This document shows positions 23,202-37,404 of a stretch of DNA of 64,000 nucleotides, in pieces. Under the pieces are notes generated by a model. That model saw only the letters and a program-made list of their open reading frames with translations. It did no database searches and was not told the DNA's origin. This DNA comes from Cavia porcellus. Taxonomy: Eukaryota; Chordata; Mammalia; Rodentia; Caviidae. Where the stretch lies: positions 1,612,001-1,676,000 of the forward strand of contig NW_026947543.1 in the NCBI RefSeq assembly GCF_034190915.1. The letters are read 5' to 3'. How positions within the stretch are numbered: position 1 is the first letter of the stretch; each line of letters starts with the position of its first letter. The translations under genes and the position numbers were made by a program.

Positions 23202-25641
23202 GATGAATATTCTTGGCCTGGTATGCCACAGGATTCTCACTGAAGGCTTCACTGCTCAGAATTTGGGGATGGAAATGCTTGCCAATCTACACATGGATGT
23301 ACTTTCAATGGGATATGAAATATGCCAGGGCCTGGCAGATGTTCTCTGACATGTCCTATCCTTCAGCATATGCTTTTCCCTTGTCATTTCTGTCATTTGG
23401 CTGAGTCCTGTTCCCTAAACTATTCAGTCAAGACTTGTTGGAATCATTCACCTGCAGTATAAGAGCTTTCCGTGAAATTTCTCAGCAGAAATCCTCTGCA
23501 AGCACATAGCTTTGGATATGAGAGACAGTGGTGGAAGTTGAATTTCAAGGGCAGATATTTGAAAACAATGAAACAAGCCCCGAATAAGATGTTTACATGT
23601 TTCCCAGATGAATATGTTTGGAAATACTGGGGAAGATGGAGATCAAGACTGAGAAGAGTGCACACGCATTTCAAGGTACAAAAACCAGGCAAAAACATGG
23701 GAAAGCAAGAGAGCTGGTTACTTTGATGTAAAAATCTTTGATGATGAAAGGAAAATTATATTCTCATGGTGATTTAATCAGGCTGTAGCAGTGAAGTTCT
23801 CATGTTGGTTGTCCTATGTGTGGCCTTCTGCATTGGCCAGTGGATGCAGGACAGGAGATCTTCAAATAAATCTGGTGGAACACAAAATAGTGAAAAAAAT
23901 ATCAATCTAAATCTTGTGTATTCCTTCCCTTTGAGAACATGTATGGGTAATGTCCGGAGTTTCAAAAGAGAAAATGTCTATTGGGTCATGGTTTCACCAA
24001 TGAAATGGTCACTTCACATAACATTTTGAATTTTGCTTTCACAGTTGCTCATGTACCGGGCCTGAGTAAAGCAGAATGCAGAGTAAGCCTCATCAATAGT
24101 TGTGCATTCCATAAGTGGTTTTAAACCAGTGAAACCCTTTGGACCTCGTGTTTGTATTTAATTGGTTGATTGGTTTTTCAAATTGTTTGTTTTACTGTTT
24201 TTAACTTTGGGAGTCAGGGAAGCCCTCACTCATAGTGATTTCGACCTCTCCAAAAGCTCTGAAGTTATTGATGTAACAGCTATTACATGTTATAAGTTTC
24301 TCCTATTAAAACTTGAAAGACTAACAGACTCTGCTACTTTTCATCTAAATTCAGTGTTGCGCTAAATTCAGTGTTGGACTTTATTTACAATTGCTTTGAA
24401 ATGTGTCCTCCTCTAGTCACTGGTCGTGCTGGAATGTACTTTCTTGTGAAGACAGGATTTGAGCAAATTGACACAAGTACAGTTTGCCACTACCATGGAC
24501 ACCTGATTAAATATCGAGTTGCCTAAATGGTGTGTGTTTTACTTTGATCTCTGCTCACACTTTGCTCATCCAGTTAGAACCACAGGGCTCCAGGCCATAG
24601 CATTCTAGGCCTAAACAAGAAAATTTCCATTCCGTTTTGGGAGTTCATTCGTCTCTCATAATTACTTTTTCCACAAATGAGTGCTTCAGGAGAGGCCCTG
24701 TCTAAATGTGGAGAGGCCCATTTTCATTCACTCACTTTCAGACTTTCTAAGATTTTCAGTTATTAGAGGTTTGCCCACACTTGCCATTGTCAAGGGACAG
24801 TGCACTTCACTTGAAGTTGTGCAGTATTACTTCATGTGTCTCCGTGGAAATTCCACCAATGGGAAACTCTTGCTGTAGTCATCTCCAAGTGTTTCTGCCT
24901 AAGAAAATATAACTAACAAAGGATGTGGATTCAAGCAGAATGAGGAATGGAGGGATAATCTTTATTTCAGTGCAGGTTGACCTTTCAAAGAAACAGTAAT
25001 TCCTATGAAATAGGAGGTAAAATATTTTGTAAAGAGACATGGATATGACATGCTCAACTTCATGTCACATTTTTTAAAAAGCCAAGGGCATTTGAGAAAT
25101 TCTTGGCTGCTGAATTGACCCTTTTTCAAATTTCTCTTAGGTAAGACACTCCAGTTTCTTCAAACCATGGTACTGTTCCTTCCATGTAAAAAACCAAAGC
25201 AAAAAACAAAATAAATTAAAACAAAACCCATCAAATTACATTTGAGAGCACACAATTGCTCAGCAGGCCCACTATTCAAGAAGCTAGAGGTACAGAAGCC
25301 TCAGCCTTCAGCCCATGGCCTGAAGTTTTGTCTCTATCATGGCCCCTCAATTCCCTGGCATGTCCACATTAACTCATGAATCTTTACTCATTTCCTCTTC
25401 AAATGTACACGATCCAATATATTTGAACCCTGTTCATCTGGGCTGTAATCGTCCAAGGAAGCACCAGAGGAAGGGCAGCCACCCCCTTGCCTGGGGCCTT
25501 GGAGCTTATCACAATAGAAATGGAAACCTGAACAAGGGGAAAGAAAACAAAGAGAGGAATATTCCTGAAGCCTGAAACACAGAAGCTACCTATAGACCAG
25601 TAGTGGTATTTCACAAATTATGTAAGAATCTCTGTGCACAT

Positions 25642-25783
25642 GCTTGGCATGGATGCTCATGCCTATAATCCCAGGAATCTGGGTGCTGAGGTGGATGGAT
25701 TCTTGGGAGTTCGAGTCCATCGTGGGCTACGAATTTATCTCAAGGCCTCTTTCAACAACTACATAAGATGCTGTTTCCAAAAA
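25642..25783 (+). mobile_element. B1-like SINE, intact B box (unit 7)
   Basis: GTTCGAGTCC is intact; no difference from unit 5 was noticed by eye. Confidence 0.82.
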
Positions 25784-26334
25784 GAGGACAACAGAAAACT
25801 AGACACACTTGGTCTAGGTCCCGGGGTTCACTACATGAGTTGTGGAGTCTAAATATTCCATGCCATGAGAAAATACCTGGGATTTTTAGTGAAAGGTGCA
25901 TTTGCATCCCTTTTCTAAGGGTTTCCCTTTCACCATGTTACATTTGAATTCTGGGAAAACCTGCTGGTGACAAGCTATCTAGCATTATGTTAGTTTAGGT
26001 ATTGAGCTAGTACCTCATGTTTAGTGTTCAGGGTTATGCTGGAATGGCTGCAGACCTCCTTGAAATAGCTAGTGCAGACAAGTGAACCCCGAGGAAGCTG
26101 GATAGTTGAAGCAGGCACTCCAAATATTCATGCACTGCAAGGATTCACTTTCATTTTGGGACTCATCTTCTGGTTGCTGGCTTTTAGTGCTAACTGATAC
26201 TACCATGGTGGCAGTAATCCAGCAGAGACTGCATGTATGGTTTGCATGTTTGCTTCTCAAGCCACCAGAAACTTGGCAGAACACAAATCATTGTGGCATT
26301 TTCTTTCCTCCCCTGAAACATTTGGCTTTCTAAG

Positions 26335-26975
26335 TTTGAAAATTGAATAGATTGGGCTAGTCAGATTTGGACCCCATGTACCACCAACAGAGCTAAAGAC
26401 AGAGCCAATTACTTCCCTCCACTTGTCAAAATATGTCAAATTTCTTGGTCACCACAACTTCAAAGAAAATTCTGAGGCAACTTAGAGAGGTGAATCAAAT
26501 ACTGCCTGATTGGAATGGCTGTGGTTGTATGAGGTGGAAAGCTGCAGAGTTGGGCTGAAACTGTTCACAGAAATCCACAGGCTTGTGGTTGCCAGGCAAC
26601 CACACTTGGTGAGATTGGCTGAACATCACTGTGAGGTGGATTTTAGGCTCTAGGTTTGAAAATTTAAAAGACTGGGGTAGTCAAGTTTGGAACACTTCGA
26701 CCACAGACAGACCAAAAGGTCTTTCAATTACTTCCCTCCACTTCTCAAAATATGTCAAATTTTCTTGATCACTATAACTGTAAAAAAAATTCTGAGGCAA
26801 CATAGAGAGGCTAATCAAATACTGCATGATTGGAATGGCTGTGGTTGTATGAGGTGGAAAGCTGCAGAGTTGGGCTGAAACAATTCACAGAAAGCCACAA
26901 GCTTGTGGTTGCCAGGCAACCACACTGGGCTGTGATTGGCTGAGCACCATTGTGAGCTGGACTTTAGGCTCTAGG
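26335..26975 (+). repeat. Intra-unit direct duplication (unit 7)
   Basis: Copies 26335-26654 and 26655-26975. Copy 1 has ACACTTGGTGAG. Confidence 0.92.
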
Positions 26976-27071
26976 ATACAAGTGTGCAGTAGGAGACCTG
27001 AGTCACAATGCTGGGCGTTGACATGGAGACCTCAGTGTCACAGAGGACCTTGTAGGGCAAGATTTAAATAG
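26904..27071 (+). promoter_or_regulatory. X/Y-box and TATA-like cassette (unit 7)
   Basis: Second site GTTGACATGG; other motifs intact. Confidence 0.42.
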
Positions 27072-29515
27072 GATGAATATTCTTGGCCTGGTATGCCACA
27101 GGATTCTCACTGAAGGCTTCACTGCTCAGAATTTGGGGATGGAAATGCTTGCCAATCTACACATGGATGTACTTTCAATGGGATATGAAATATGCCAGGG
27201 CCTGGCAGATGTTCTCTGACATGTCCTATCCTTGAGCATATGCTTTTCCCTTGTCATGTCTGTCATTTGGCTGAGTCCTGTTCCCTAAGCTATTCAGTCA
27301 AGACTTGCTGGAATCATTCACCTGCAGTATAAGAGCTTTCTGTGAAATTTCTCAGCAGAAATATTCTGCAAGCACATAGCTTTGGATATGAGAGACAGTG
27401 GTGGAAGTTGAATTTCAAGGGCAGATATTTGAAAACAATGAAACAAGCCCCGAATAAGATCTTTACATGTTTCCCAGATGAATGTGTTTGGAAATACGGG
27501 GGAAGATCGAGATCAAGACTGAGAAGAGTAAACACCCATTTCAAGGTACAAAAACCAGGGAAAAACATGGGAAAGAAAGAGAGCTGGTTAATTTGATGTA
27601 AAAATCTTTGATGATGAAAGGAAAATTATATTCTCATAGTGATTTAATCAGGCTGTAGCAGTGAAGTTCTCTTGTTGGTTGTCCTATGTGTGGCCTTCTG
27701 CATTGGGCAGTGGATGCAGGACAGGAGATCTTCAAATAAATCTGGTTGAACACAAAATAGTGAAAAAAATATCAATCTAAATCCTGTGTATTCCTTCCCT
27801 TTCAGAACATGTATGGATAATGTCCGGAGTTTCAAAAGAGAAAATGTCAATTGGGTCATGGTTTCACCAATGAAATGGTCACTTCACATAACATTTTGAA
27901 TTTTGCTTTCACAGTTGCTCATGTACCGGGCCTGAGTAAAGCAGAATGCACAGTAAGCCTCATCAATAGTTGTGCATTCCATAAGTGGTTTTAAAAACAG
28001 TGAAACCCTTTGGACCTAGTTTTTGTATTTAATTGGTTGATTGGTTTTTCAAATTGTTTGTTTTACTATTTTTAACTTTGGGAGTCAGGGAAGCCCTCAC
28101 TCATAGTGATTTAGACCTCTCCCAAAGCTCTGAAGTTATTGATGTAACAGCTATTACATGTTATAAGTTTCTCCTATTAAAACTTGAAAGACTAACAGAC
28201 TCTGCTACTTTTCATCTAAATTCAGTGTTGTGCTAAATTCAGTGTTGGACTTTTTTTTACAAGTCCTTTGAAATGTGTCCTCCTCGTGTCACTGGTCGTG
28301 CTGGAATGTACTTTCTTGTGAAGACAGGATTTGAGCAAATTGACACAAGTACCAGTGTGCCACTACTCTGGACACCTGGTTAAATATCGAGTTGCCTAAA
28401 TGGTGTGTGTTTTACTTTGATCTCTGCTCACACTTTGCTCATCCAGTTAGAACCACAGGGCTCCAGGCCATAGCGTTCTAGGCCTAAACAAGAAAATTTC
28501 CATTCTGTTTTGGGAGTTCATTCGGCTCTCATAATTACATTTTCCACAAATGTGTGCTTCAGGAGAGGCCCTCTCTAAATGTGGAGAGGCCCATTTTCAT
28601 TCTCTCACTTTCAGACTTTCTAAGATTTTCAGTTACTAGAGGTTTGCCCAGACTTGCCATTGTCAAGGGACAGTGCACTTCACTTGAAGTTGTGCAGTAT
28701 TACTTCATGTGTCTCCCTGGAAATTCCACCAATGGGAAACTCTTGTTGTAGTCATCTCCAAGTGTTTCTGCCTAAGAAAATATAACTAACAAAGGATGTG
28801 GTTTCAAGCAGAATGTGGAATGGAGGGATAATCTTTATTTCAGTGCAGGTTGACCTTTCAAAGAAACAGTAATTCCTACGAAATAGGAGGTAAAATCTTT
28901 TGTAAAGAGACATGGATATGACATGCTCAACTTTATGTCACATTTTTTAAAAAGCCAAGGGCATTTGAGAAATTCTTGGCTGTTGAATTGTCCCTTTTTT
29001 CAAATTTCTCTTAGGGAAGACACTCCAGTTTCTTCAAACCATGGTACTGTTCCTTCCATGTAAAAAACCAAAGCAAAAATCAAAATAAATTAAAACAAAA
29101 CCCATCAAATTACATTTGAGAGCACAAAATTGCTCAGCAGGCCCACTATTCAACAAGATAGAGGGACAGAAGCCTCAGCCTTCAGCCCATGGCCTGAAGT
29201 TTTGTCTCTATCATGGCCCCTCAGTTCCCTGGCATGTCCACATTAACTAATGAATCTTTACTCATTTCCTCTTCAAATTCACAGGATCCAATATATTTGA
29301 ACCCTGTTCACCTGGGCTGTAATCATCCAAGGACACACCAGAGGTAGGGCAGCCACCCCCTTGTCTGGGGCCTTGGAGCTTATCACAACAGAAATGGAAA
29401 CCTGAACAAGGGGAGCCAAAACAAAGAGAGGAATATTCCTAAAGTCTGAAACACAGAAGCTACCTATAGACCAGTAGTGGGATTTCACAAATTATGTAAG
29501 AATCTCTGTGCACAT

Positions 29516-29657
29516 GCTTGGCATGGTCGCTCATGCCTATAATCCCAGCAATCTGGGGGCTGAGGTGGATGGATCCTTGGGAGTTCCTGTCCATCGTGGG
29601 CTATGAAATTATCTCAAGGCCTCTTTTAACAACTACATAAGATGCTGTTTCCAAAAA
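29516..29657 (+). mobile_element. B1-like SINE (unit 8)
   Basis: B box GTTCCTGTCC as in unit 6, plus CTCTTTTAACAAC. Confidence 0.8.
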
Positions 29658-30208
29658 GAGGACAACAGAAAACTAGACACACTTGGTCTAGGTCCCGGGG
29701 TTCACTACATGAGTTGTGGAGTCTAAATATTCCATGCCATGAGAAAATACCTGGGATTTTTAGTGAAAGGGGCATTTGCATCCCTTTTCTAAGGGTTTCC
29801 CTTTCACCATGTTACATTTCAATTCAGGGAAAAACTGCTGGTGACAAGCTATCTAGCATTATGTTGGTTTAGGTATTGAGCTAGTACCTCATGTTTAGTG
29901 TTCAGGGATATGCCGTAATGGCTGCAGACCTCCTTGAAATAGCTATTGCAGACAAGTGAACCCCGAGGAAGCTGGATAGTTGAAGCAGGCACTCCAAATA
30001 TTCATGCACTGCAAGGATTCACTTTCATTTTGGGACTCATCTTCTGGTTGCTGGCTTTTAGTGCTAACTGATACTACCATGGTGGCAGTAATCCAGCAGA
30101 GACTGCATGTATGGTTTGCAGGTTTGCTTCCCAAGCCACCAGAAACTTGGTAGAACACAAATCATTGTGGCATTTTCTTTACTCCCCTGAAACATTTGGC
30201 TTTCTAAG

Positions 30209-30851
30209 TTTGAAAATTGAATAGACTGGGCTAGTCAGGTTTGGACCCCATGTACCACCAACTGAGCTAAAGACAGAGCCAATTACTTCCCTCCACTTGT
30301 CAAAATATGTCAAATTTGCTTGGTCACCACAACTTCAAAGAAAATTCTGAGGCAACTTAGAGTGGTGAATCAAATACTGCCTGATTGGAATGGCTGTGGT
30401 TGTATGAGGTGGAAAGCTGCAGAGTTGGGTTGAAACTGTTCACAGAAATCCACAGGCTTGTGGTTACCAGGCAACCACACTGGGCTGAGATTGGCTGAAC
30501 ATCACTGTGAGGTGGATTTTAGGCTCTAGGTTTGAAAATTTAAAAGACTGGGGTAGTCAAGTTTGGAACACATCGACCACAGACAGACCAAAAGGTCTTT
30601 CAATTACTTCCCTCCACTTCTCAAAATATGTCAAATTTTCTTGATCACTACAAGTGTAAAAAAATTTCTGAGGCAACATAGAGAGGCTAATCAAATACTG
30701 CATGATTGGAATGGCTGTGGTTGTATGAGGTGGAAAGCTGCAGAGTTGGGCTGAAATAGTTCACAGAAAGCCACAAGCTTGTGGTTGCCAGGCAACCACA
30801 CTGGGCTGTGATTGGCTGAGCACCATTGTGAGCTGGACTTTAGGCTCTAGG
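30209..30851 (+). repeat. Intra-unit direct duplication (unit 8)
   Basis: Copies 30209-30530 and 30531-30851. The copy 1 X-box is GGTTACC-A-GGCAACC. Confidence 0.92.
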
Positions 30852-30946
30852 ATACAAGTGTGCAGTAGGAGACCTGAGTCACAATGCTGGGCGTTGCCAT
30901 GGAGACCTCAGTGGCACAGAGGACTTGTAGGGCAAGATTTAAATAG
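30780..30946 (+). promoter_or_regulatory. X/Y-box and TATA-like cassette (unit 8)
   Basis: All motifs intact, second site GTTGCCATGG. One C is missing from GGACCTTGTAGG before the TATA-like site, as in unit 6. Confidence 0.45.
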
Positions 30947-33387
30947 GATGAATATTCTTGGCCTGGTATGCCACAGGATTCTCACTGAAGGCTTCACTGC
31001 TCAGAATTTGGGGATGGAAATGCTTGCCAATCTACACATGGATGTACTTTCAATGGGATATGAAATATGCCAGGGCCTGGCAGATGTTCTCTGACATGTC
31101 CTATCCTTCAGCATATGCTTTTCCCTTGTCATGTCTGTCATTTGGCTGAGTCCTGTTCCCTAAACTATTCAGTCAAGACTTGTTGGAATCATTCACCTGC
31201 AGTATTAGAGCTTTCCGTGAAATTTCTCAGCAGAAATCCTCTGCAAGCACCTAGCTTTGGATATGAGAGATAGTGGTGGAAGTTGAATTTCAAGGGCAGA
31301 TATTTGAAAACAATGAAACAAGCCCCGAATAAGATCTTTACATGTTTCCCAGATGAATATGTTTGGAAATACTGGGGAAGATGGAGATCAAGACTGAGAA
31401 GAGTGCACACGCATTTCAAGGTACAAAAACCAGGCAAAAACATGGGAAAGCAAGAGAGCTGGTTACTTGGATGTAAAAATCTTTGATGATGAAAGGAAAA
31501 TTATATTCTCATGGTGATTTAATCAGGCTGTAGCAGTGAAGTTCTCATGTTGGTTGTCCTATGTGTGGCCTTCTGCATTGGCCAGTGGATGCAGGACAGG
31601 AGATCTTCAAATAAATCTGGTGGAACACAAAATAGTGAAAAAAATATCAATCTAAATCCTGTGTATTCCTTCCCTTTGAGAACATGTATGGGTAATGTCC
31701 GGAGTTTCAAAAGAGAAAATGTCTATTGGGTCATGGTTTCACCAATGAAATGGTCACTTCACATAACATTTTGAATTTTACTTTCACAGTTGCTCATGTA
31801 CCGGGCCTGAGTAAAGCAGAATGCAGAGTAAGCCTCATCAATAGTTGTGCATTCCATAAGTGGTTTTAAAACCAGTGAAACCCTTTGGACCTAGTGTTTG
31901 TATTTAATTGGTTGATTGGTTTTTCAAATTGTTTGTTTTACTATTTTTAACTTTGGGAGTCAGGGAAGCCCTCACTCATAGTGATTTAGACCTCTCCAAA
32001 AGCTCTGAAGTTATTCATGTAACAGCTATTACATGTTATAAGTTTCTCCTATTAAAACTTGAAAGACTAACAGACTCTGCTACTTTTCATCTAAATTCAG
32101 TGTTGCGCTAAATTCAGTGTTGGACTTTATTTACAATTCCTTTGAAATGTGTCCTCCTCTAGTCACTGGTCGTGCTGGAATGTACTTTCTTGTGAAGACA
32201 GGATTTGAGCAAATTGACACAAGTACAGTTTGCCACTACTCTGGACACCTGATTAAATATCGAGTTGCCTAAATGGTGTGTGTTTTACTTTGATCTCTGC
32301 TCACACTTTGCTCATCCAGTTAGAACCACAGGGCTCCAGGCCATAGCATTCTAGGCCTAAACAAGAAAATTTCCATTCCGTTTTGGGAGTTCATTCGTCT
32401 CTCATAATTACTTTTTCCACAAATGAGTGCTTCAGGAGAGGCCCTGTCTAAATGTGGAGAGGCCCATTTTCATTTACTCACTTTCAGACTTTCTAAGATT
32501 TTCAGTTATTAGAGGTTTGCCCAGACTTGCCATTGTCAAGGGACAGTGCACTTCACTTGAAGTTGTGCAGTATTACTTCATGTGTCTCCGTGGAAATTCC
32601 ACCAATGGGAAACTCTTGCTGTAGTCATCTCCAAGTGTTTCTGCCTAAGAAAATATAACTAACAAAGGATGTGGTTTCAAGCAGAATGAGGAATGGAGGG
32701 ATAATCTTTATTTCAGTGCAGGTTGACCTTTCAAAGAAACAGTAATTCCTATGAAATAGGAGGTAAAATATTTTGTAAAGAGACATGGATATGACATGCT
32801 CAACTTCATGTCACATTTTTTAAAAAGCCAAGGGCATTTGAGAAATTCTTGGCTGCTGAATTGTCCCTTTTTCAAATTTCTCTTAGGTAAGACACTCCAG
32901 TTTCTTCAAACCATGGTACTGTTCCTTCCATGTAAAAAACCAAAGCAAAAAACAAAATAAATTAAAACAAAACCCATCAAATTACATTTGAGAGCACACA
33001 ATTGCTCAGCAGGCCCACTATTCAAGAAGCTAGAGGTACAGAAGCCTCAGCCTTCAGCCCATGGCCTGAAGTTTTGTCTCTATCATGGCCCCTCAATTCC
33101 CTGGCATGTCCACATTAACTCATGAATCTTTACTCATTTCCTCTTCAAATGTACACGATCCAATATATTTGAACCCTGTTCATCTGGGCTATAATAGTCC
33201 AAGGAAACACCAGACGAAGGGCAGCCACCCCCTTGCCTGGGGCCTTGGAGCTTATCACAATAGAAATGGAAACCTGAACAAGGGGAGAGAAAACAAAGAG
33301 AGGAATATTCCTGAAGCCTGAAACACAGAAGCTACCTATAGACCAGTAGTGGGATTTCACAAATTATGTAAGAATCTCTGTGCACAT

Positions 33388-33529
33388 GCTTGGCATGGAT
33401 GCTCATGCCTATAATCCCAGGAATCTGGGTGCTGAGGTGGATGGATTCTTGGGAGTTCGAGTCCATCGTGGGCTACGAATTTATCTCAAGGCCTCTTTCA
33501 ACAACTACATAAGATGCTGTTTCCAAAAA
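33388..33529 (+). mobile_element. B1-like SINE, intact B box (unit 9)
   Basis: GTTCGAGTCC intact, as in units 5 and 7. Confidence 0.82.
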
Positions 33530-34080
33530 GAGGACAACAGAAAACTAGACACACTTGGTCTAGGTCCCGGGGTTCACTACATGAGTTGTGGAGTCTAAAT
33601 ATTCCATGCCATGAGAAAATACCTGGGATTTTTAGTGAAAGGTGCATTTGCATCCCTTTTCTAAGGGTTTCCCTTTCACCATGTTACATTTGAATTCTGG
33701 GAAAACCTGCTGGTGACAAGCTATCTAGCATTATATTAGTTTAGGTATTGAGCTAGTACCTCATGTTTAGTGTTCAGGGTTATGCTGGAATGGCTGCAGA
33801 CCTCCTTGAAATAGCTAGTGCAGACAAGTGAACCACGAGGAAGCTGGATAGTTGAAGCAGGCACTCCAAATATTCATGCACTGCAAGGATTCACTTTCAT
33901 TTTGGGACTCATCTTCTGGTTGCTGGCTTTTAGTGCTAACTGATACTACCATGGTGGCAGTAATCTAGCAGAGACTGCATGTATGGTTTGCATGTTTGCT
34001 TCTCAAGCCACCAGAAACTTGGCAGAACACAAATCATTGTGGCATTTTCTTTCCTCCCCTGAAACATTTGGCTTTCTAAG

Positions 34081-34722
34081 TTTGAAAATTGAATAGACTG
34101 GGCTAGTCAGATTTGGACCCCATGTACCACCAACAGAGCTAAAGACAGAGCCAATTACTTCCCTCCACTTGTCAAAATATGTCAAATTTTCTTGGTCACC
34201 ACAACTTCAAAGAAAATTCTGAGGCAACTTAGAGAGGTGAATCAAATACTGCCTGATTGGAATGGCTGTGGTTGTATGAGGTGGAAAGTTGCAGAGTTGG
34301 GCTGAAACTGGTCACAGAAATCCACAGGCTTGTGGTTGCCAGGCAACCACACTTGGTGAGATTGGCTGAACATCACTGTGAGGTGGATTTTAGGCTCTAG
34401 GTTTGAAAATTTAAAAGACTGGGGTAGTCAAGTTTGGAACACTTCGACCACAGACAGACCAAAAGGTCTTTCAATTACTTCCCTCCACTTCTCAAAATAT
34501 GTCAAATTTTCTTGATCACTATAACTGTAAAAAAAATTCTGAGGCAACATAGAGAGGCTAATCAAATACTGCATGATTGGAATGGCTGTGGTTGTATGAG
34601 GTGGAAAGCTGCAGAGTTGGGCTGAAACAATTCACAGAAAGCCACAAGCTTGTGGTTGCCAGGCAACCACACTGGGCTGTGATTGGCTGAGCACCATTGT
34701 GAGCTGGACTTTAGGCTCTAGG
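34081..34722 (+). repeat. Intra-unit direct duplication (unit 9)
   Basis: Copies 34081-34401 and 34402-34722. Copy 1 has ACACTTGGTGAG. Confidence 0.92.
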
Positions 34723-34818
34723 ATACAAGTGTGCAGTAGGAGACCTGAGTCACAATGCTGGGCGTTGACATGGAGACCTCAGTGTCACAGAGGACCTTGT
34801 AGGGCAAGATTTAAATAG
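34651..34818 (+). promoter_or_regulatory. X/Y-box and TATA-like cassette (unit 9)
   Basis: Second site GTTGACATGG; other motifs intact. Confidence 0.42.
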
Positions 34819-37262
34819 GATGAATATTCTTGGCCTGGTATGCCACAGGATTCTCACTGAAGGCTTCACAGCTCGGAATTTGGGGATGGAAATGCTTGCC
34901 AATCTACACATGGATGTACTTTCAATGGGATATGAAATATGCCAGGGCCTGGCAGATGTTCTCTGACATGTCCTATCCTTGAACATATGCTTTTCCCTTG
35001 TCATGTCTGTCATTTGGCTGAGTCCTGTTCCCTAAGCTATTCAGTCAAGACTTGCTGGAATCATTCACCTGCAGTATAAGAGCTTTCTGTGAAATTTCTC
35101 AGCAGAAATATTCTGCAAGCACATAGCTTTGGATATGAGAGACAGTGGTGGAAGTTGAATTTCAAGGGCAGATATTTGAAAACAATGAAACAAGCCCCGA
35201 ATAAGATCTTTACATGTTTCCCAGATGAATGTGTTTGGAAATACGGGGGAAGATGGAGATCAAGACTGAGAAGGGTGCACACCCATTTCAAGGTACAAAA
35301 ACCAGGGAAAAACATGGGAAAGAAAGAGAGCTGGTTAATTTGATGTAAAAATCTTTGATGATGTAAGGAAAATTATATTCTCATAGTGATTTAATCAGGC
35401 TGTAGCAGTGAAGTTCTCTTGTTGGTTGTCCTATGTGTGGCCTTCTGCATTGGGCAGTGGATGCAGGACAGGAGATCTTCAAATAAATCTGGTTGAACAC
35501 AAAATAGTGAAAAAAATATCAATCTAAATCCTGTGTATTCCTTCCCTTTGAGAACATGTATGGATAATGTCCGGAGTTTCAAAAGAGAAAATGTCAATTG
35601 GGTCATGGTTTCACCAATGAAATGGTCACTTCACATAACATTTTGAATTTTGCTTTCACAGTTGCTCATGTACCGGGCCTGAGTAAAGCAGAATGCAGAG
35701 TAAGCCTCATCAATAGTTGTGCATTCCATAAGTGGTTTTAAAACCAGTGAAACCCTTTGGACCTAGTGTTTGTATTTAATTGGTTGATTGGTTTTTCAAA
35801 TTGTTTGTTTTACTATTTTTAACTTTGGGAGTCAGGGAAGCCCTCACTCATAGTGATTTAGACCTCTCCAAAAGCTTTGAAGTTATTGATGTAACAGCTA
35901 TTACATGTTATAAGTTTCTCCTATTAAAACTTGAAAGACTAACAGACTCTGCTACTTTTCATCTAAATTCAGTGTTGTGCTAAATTCAGTGTTGGACTTT
36001 TTTTTACAAGTCCTTTGAAATGTGTCCTCCTCGAGTCACTGGTCGTGCTGGAATGTACTTTCTTGTGAAGACAGGATTTGAGCAAATTGACACAAGTACC
36101 AGTGTGCCACTACTCTGGACACCTGGTTAAATATCGAGTTGCCTAAATGGTGTGTGTTTTACTTTGATCTCTGCTCACACTTTGCTCATCCAGTTAGAAC
36201 CACAGGGCTCCAGGCCATAGCGTTCTAGGCCTAAACAAGAAAATTTCCATTCCGTTTTGGGAATTCATTCGGCTCTCATAATTACATTTTCCACAAATGT
36301 GTGCTTCAGGAGAGGCCCTCTCTAAATGTGGAGAGGCCCATTTTCCTTCTCTCACTTTCAGACTTTCTAAGATTTTTAGTTACTAGAGGTTTTCCCAGAC
36401 TTGCCATTGTCAAGGGACAGTGCACTTCACTTGAAGTTGTGCAGTATTACTTCATGTGTCTCCGTGGAAATTCCACCAATGGGAAACTCTTGCTGTAGTC
36501 ATCTCCAAGTGTTTCTGCCTAAGAAAATATAACTAACAAAGGATGTGGTTTCAAGCAGAATGAGGAATGGAGGGATAATCTTTATTTCAGTGCAGGTTGA
36601 CCTTTCAAAGAAACAGTAATTCCTATGAAATAGGAGGTAAAATATTTTGTAAAGAGACATGGATATGACATGCTCAACTTCATGTCACATTTTTTAAAAA
36701 GCCAAGGGCATTTGAGAAATTCTTGGCTGCTGAATTGTCCCTTTGTTCAAATTTCTCTTAGGTAAGACACTCCAGTTTCTTCAAACCATGGTACTGTTCC
36801 TTCCATGTAAAAAACCAAAGCAAAAAACAAAATAAATTAAAACAAAACCCATCAAATTACATTTGAGAGCACACAATTGCTCAGCAGGCCCACTATTCAA
36901 GAAACTAGAGGTACAGAAGCCTCAGCCTTCAGCCCATGGCCTGAAGTTTTGTCTCTATCATGGCCCCTCAATTCCCTGGCATGTCCACATTAACTCATGA
37001 ATCTTTACTCATTTCCTCTTCAAATGCACAGGATCCAATATATTTGAACCCTGTTCACCTGGGCTGTAATCATCCAAGGACACACCAGAGGAAGGGCATC
37101 CACCCACTTCCCTGGTGTCTTGGAGCTTATCACAATAGAAATGGAAACCAGAACAAGGGGAGCCAAAACAAAGAGAGGAATATTCCTAAATTCTGAAACA
37201 CAGAAGCTACCTATAGACCAGTAGTGGGATTTCACAAATTATGTAAGAATCTCTGTGCACAT

Positions 37263-37404
37263 GCTTGGCATGGTCGCTCATGCCTATAATCCCAGCAATC
37301 TGGGGGCTGAGGTGGATGGATCCTTGGGAGATCCAGTCCATCGTGGGCTATGAATTCATCTCAAGGCCACTTCCAACAACTACATAAGATGCTGTTTCCA
37401 AAAA
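37263..37404 (+). mobile_element. B1-like SINE (unit 10)
   Basis: B box GATCCAGTCC; private GAATTCATC and GGCCACTTCC. Confidence 0.8.

Larger units (their letters stand above)
19368..23242 (+). repeat. Array unit 6, type a (3875 bp)
   Basis: Type a markers are GATGAATGTGTTTGG, GGGAAAGAAAGAG, TTCTCTTGTTGG and AGTACCAGTGTGCC. The donor-like site is lost (TTAGGGAAGAC). The copy-2 X-box palindrome is broken here only, with GGCAACC changed to GGAAACC at about 23046. ORF A is 19693-19851 and ORF B is 21468-21704. Confidence 0.97.
23243..27112 (+). repeat. Array unit 7, type b (3870 bp)
   Basis: Type b markers are AATACTGGGGAAG, CCAGGCAAAAAC, CATTGGCCAGTGG, TTTTAAACCAGTG and GGATGCTCATGCC in the SINE. 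ORF A is 23568-23726 and ORF B is 25339-25575. The tail has the shortened ACACTTGGTGAGATTGG in duplication copy 1. Confidence 0.97.
27113..30987 (+). repeat. Array unit 8, type a (3875 bp)
   Basis: A near copy of unit 6 displaced by 7745 bp. It shares the lost donor-like site (TTAGGGAAGAC) and differs by AAATATTCTGC in ORF A (27438-27596). ORF B is stopped after about 44 codons by AGAGGTAGGG near 29345. The copy-2 X-box is intact, unlike unit 6. Confidence 0.97.
30988..34859 (+). repeat. Array unit 9, type b (3872 bp)
   Basis: A near copy of unit 7 displaced by 7745 bp. ORF A (31313-31486) reads through to 57 codons because TTACTTTGATG is TTACTTGGATG here. ORF B is 33085-33321. The downstream ATTATATTAG is shared only with unit 13. 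Confidence 0.97.
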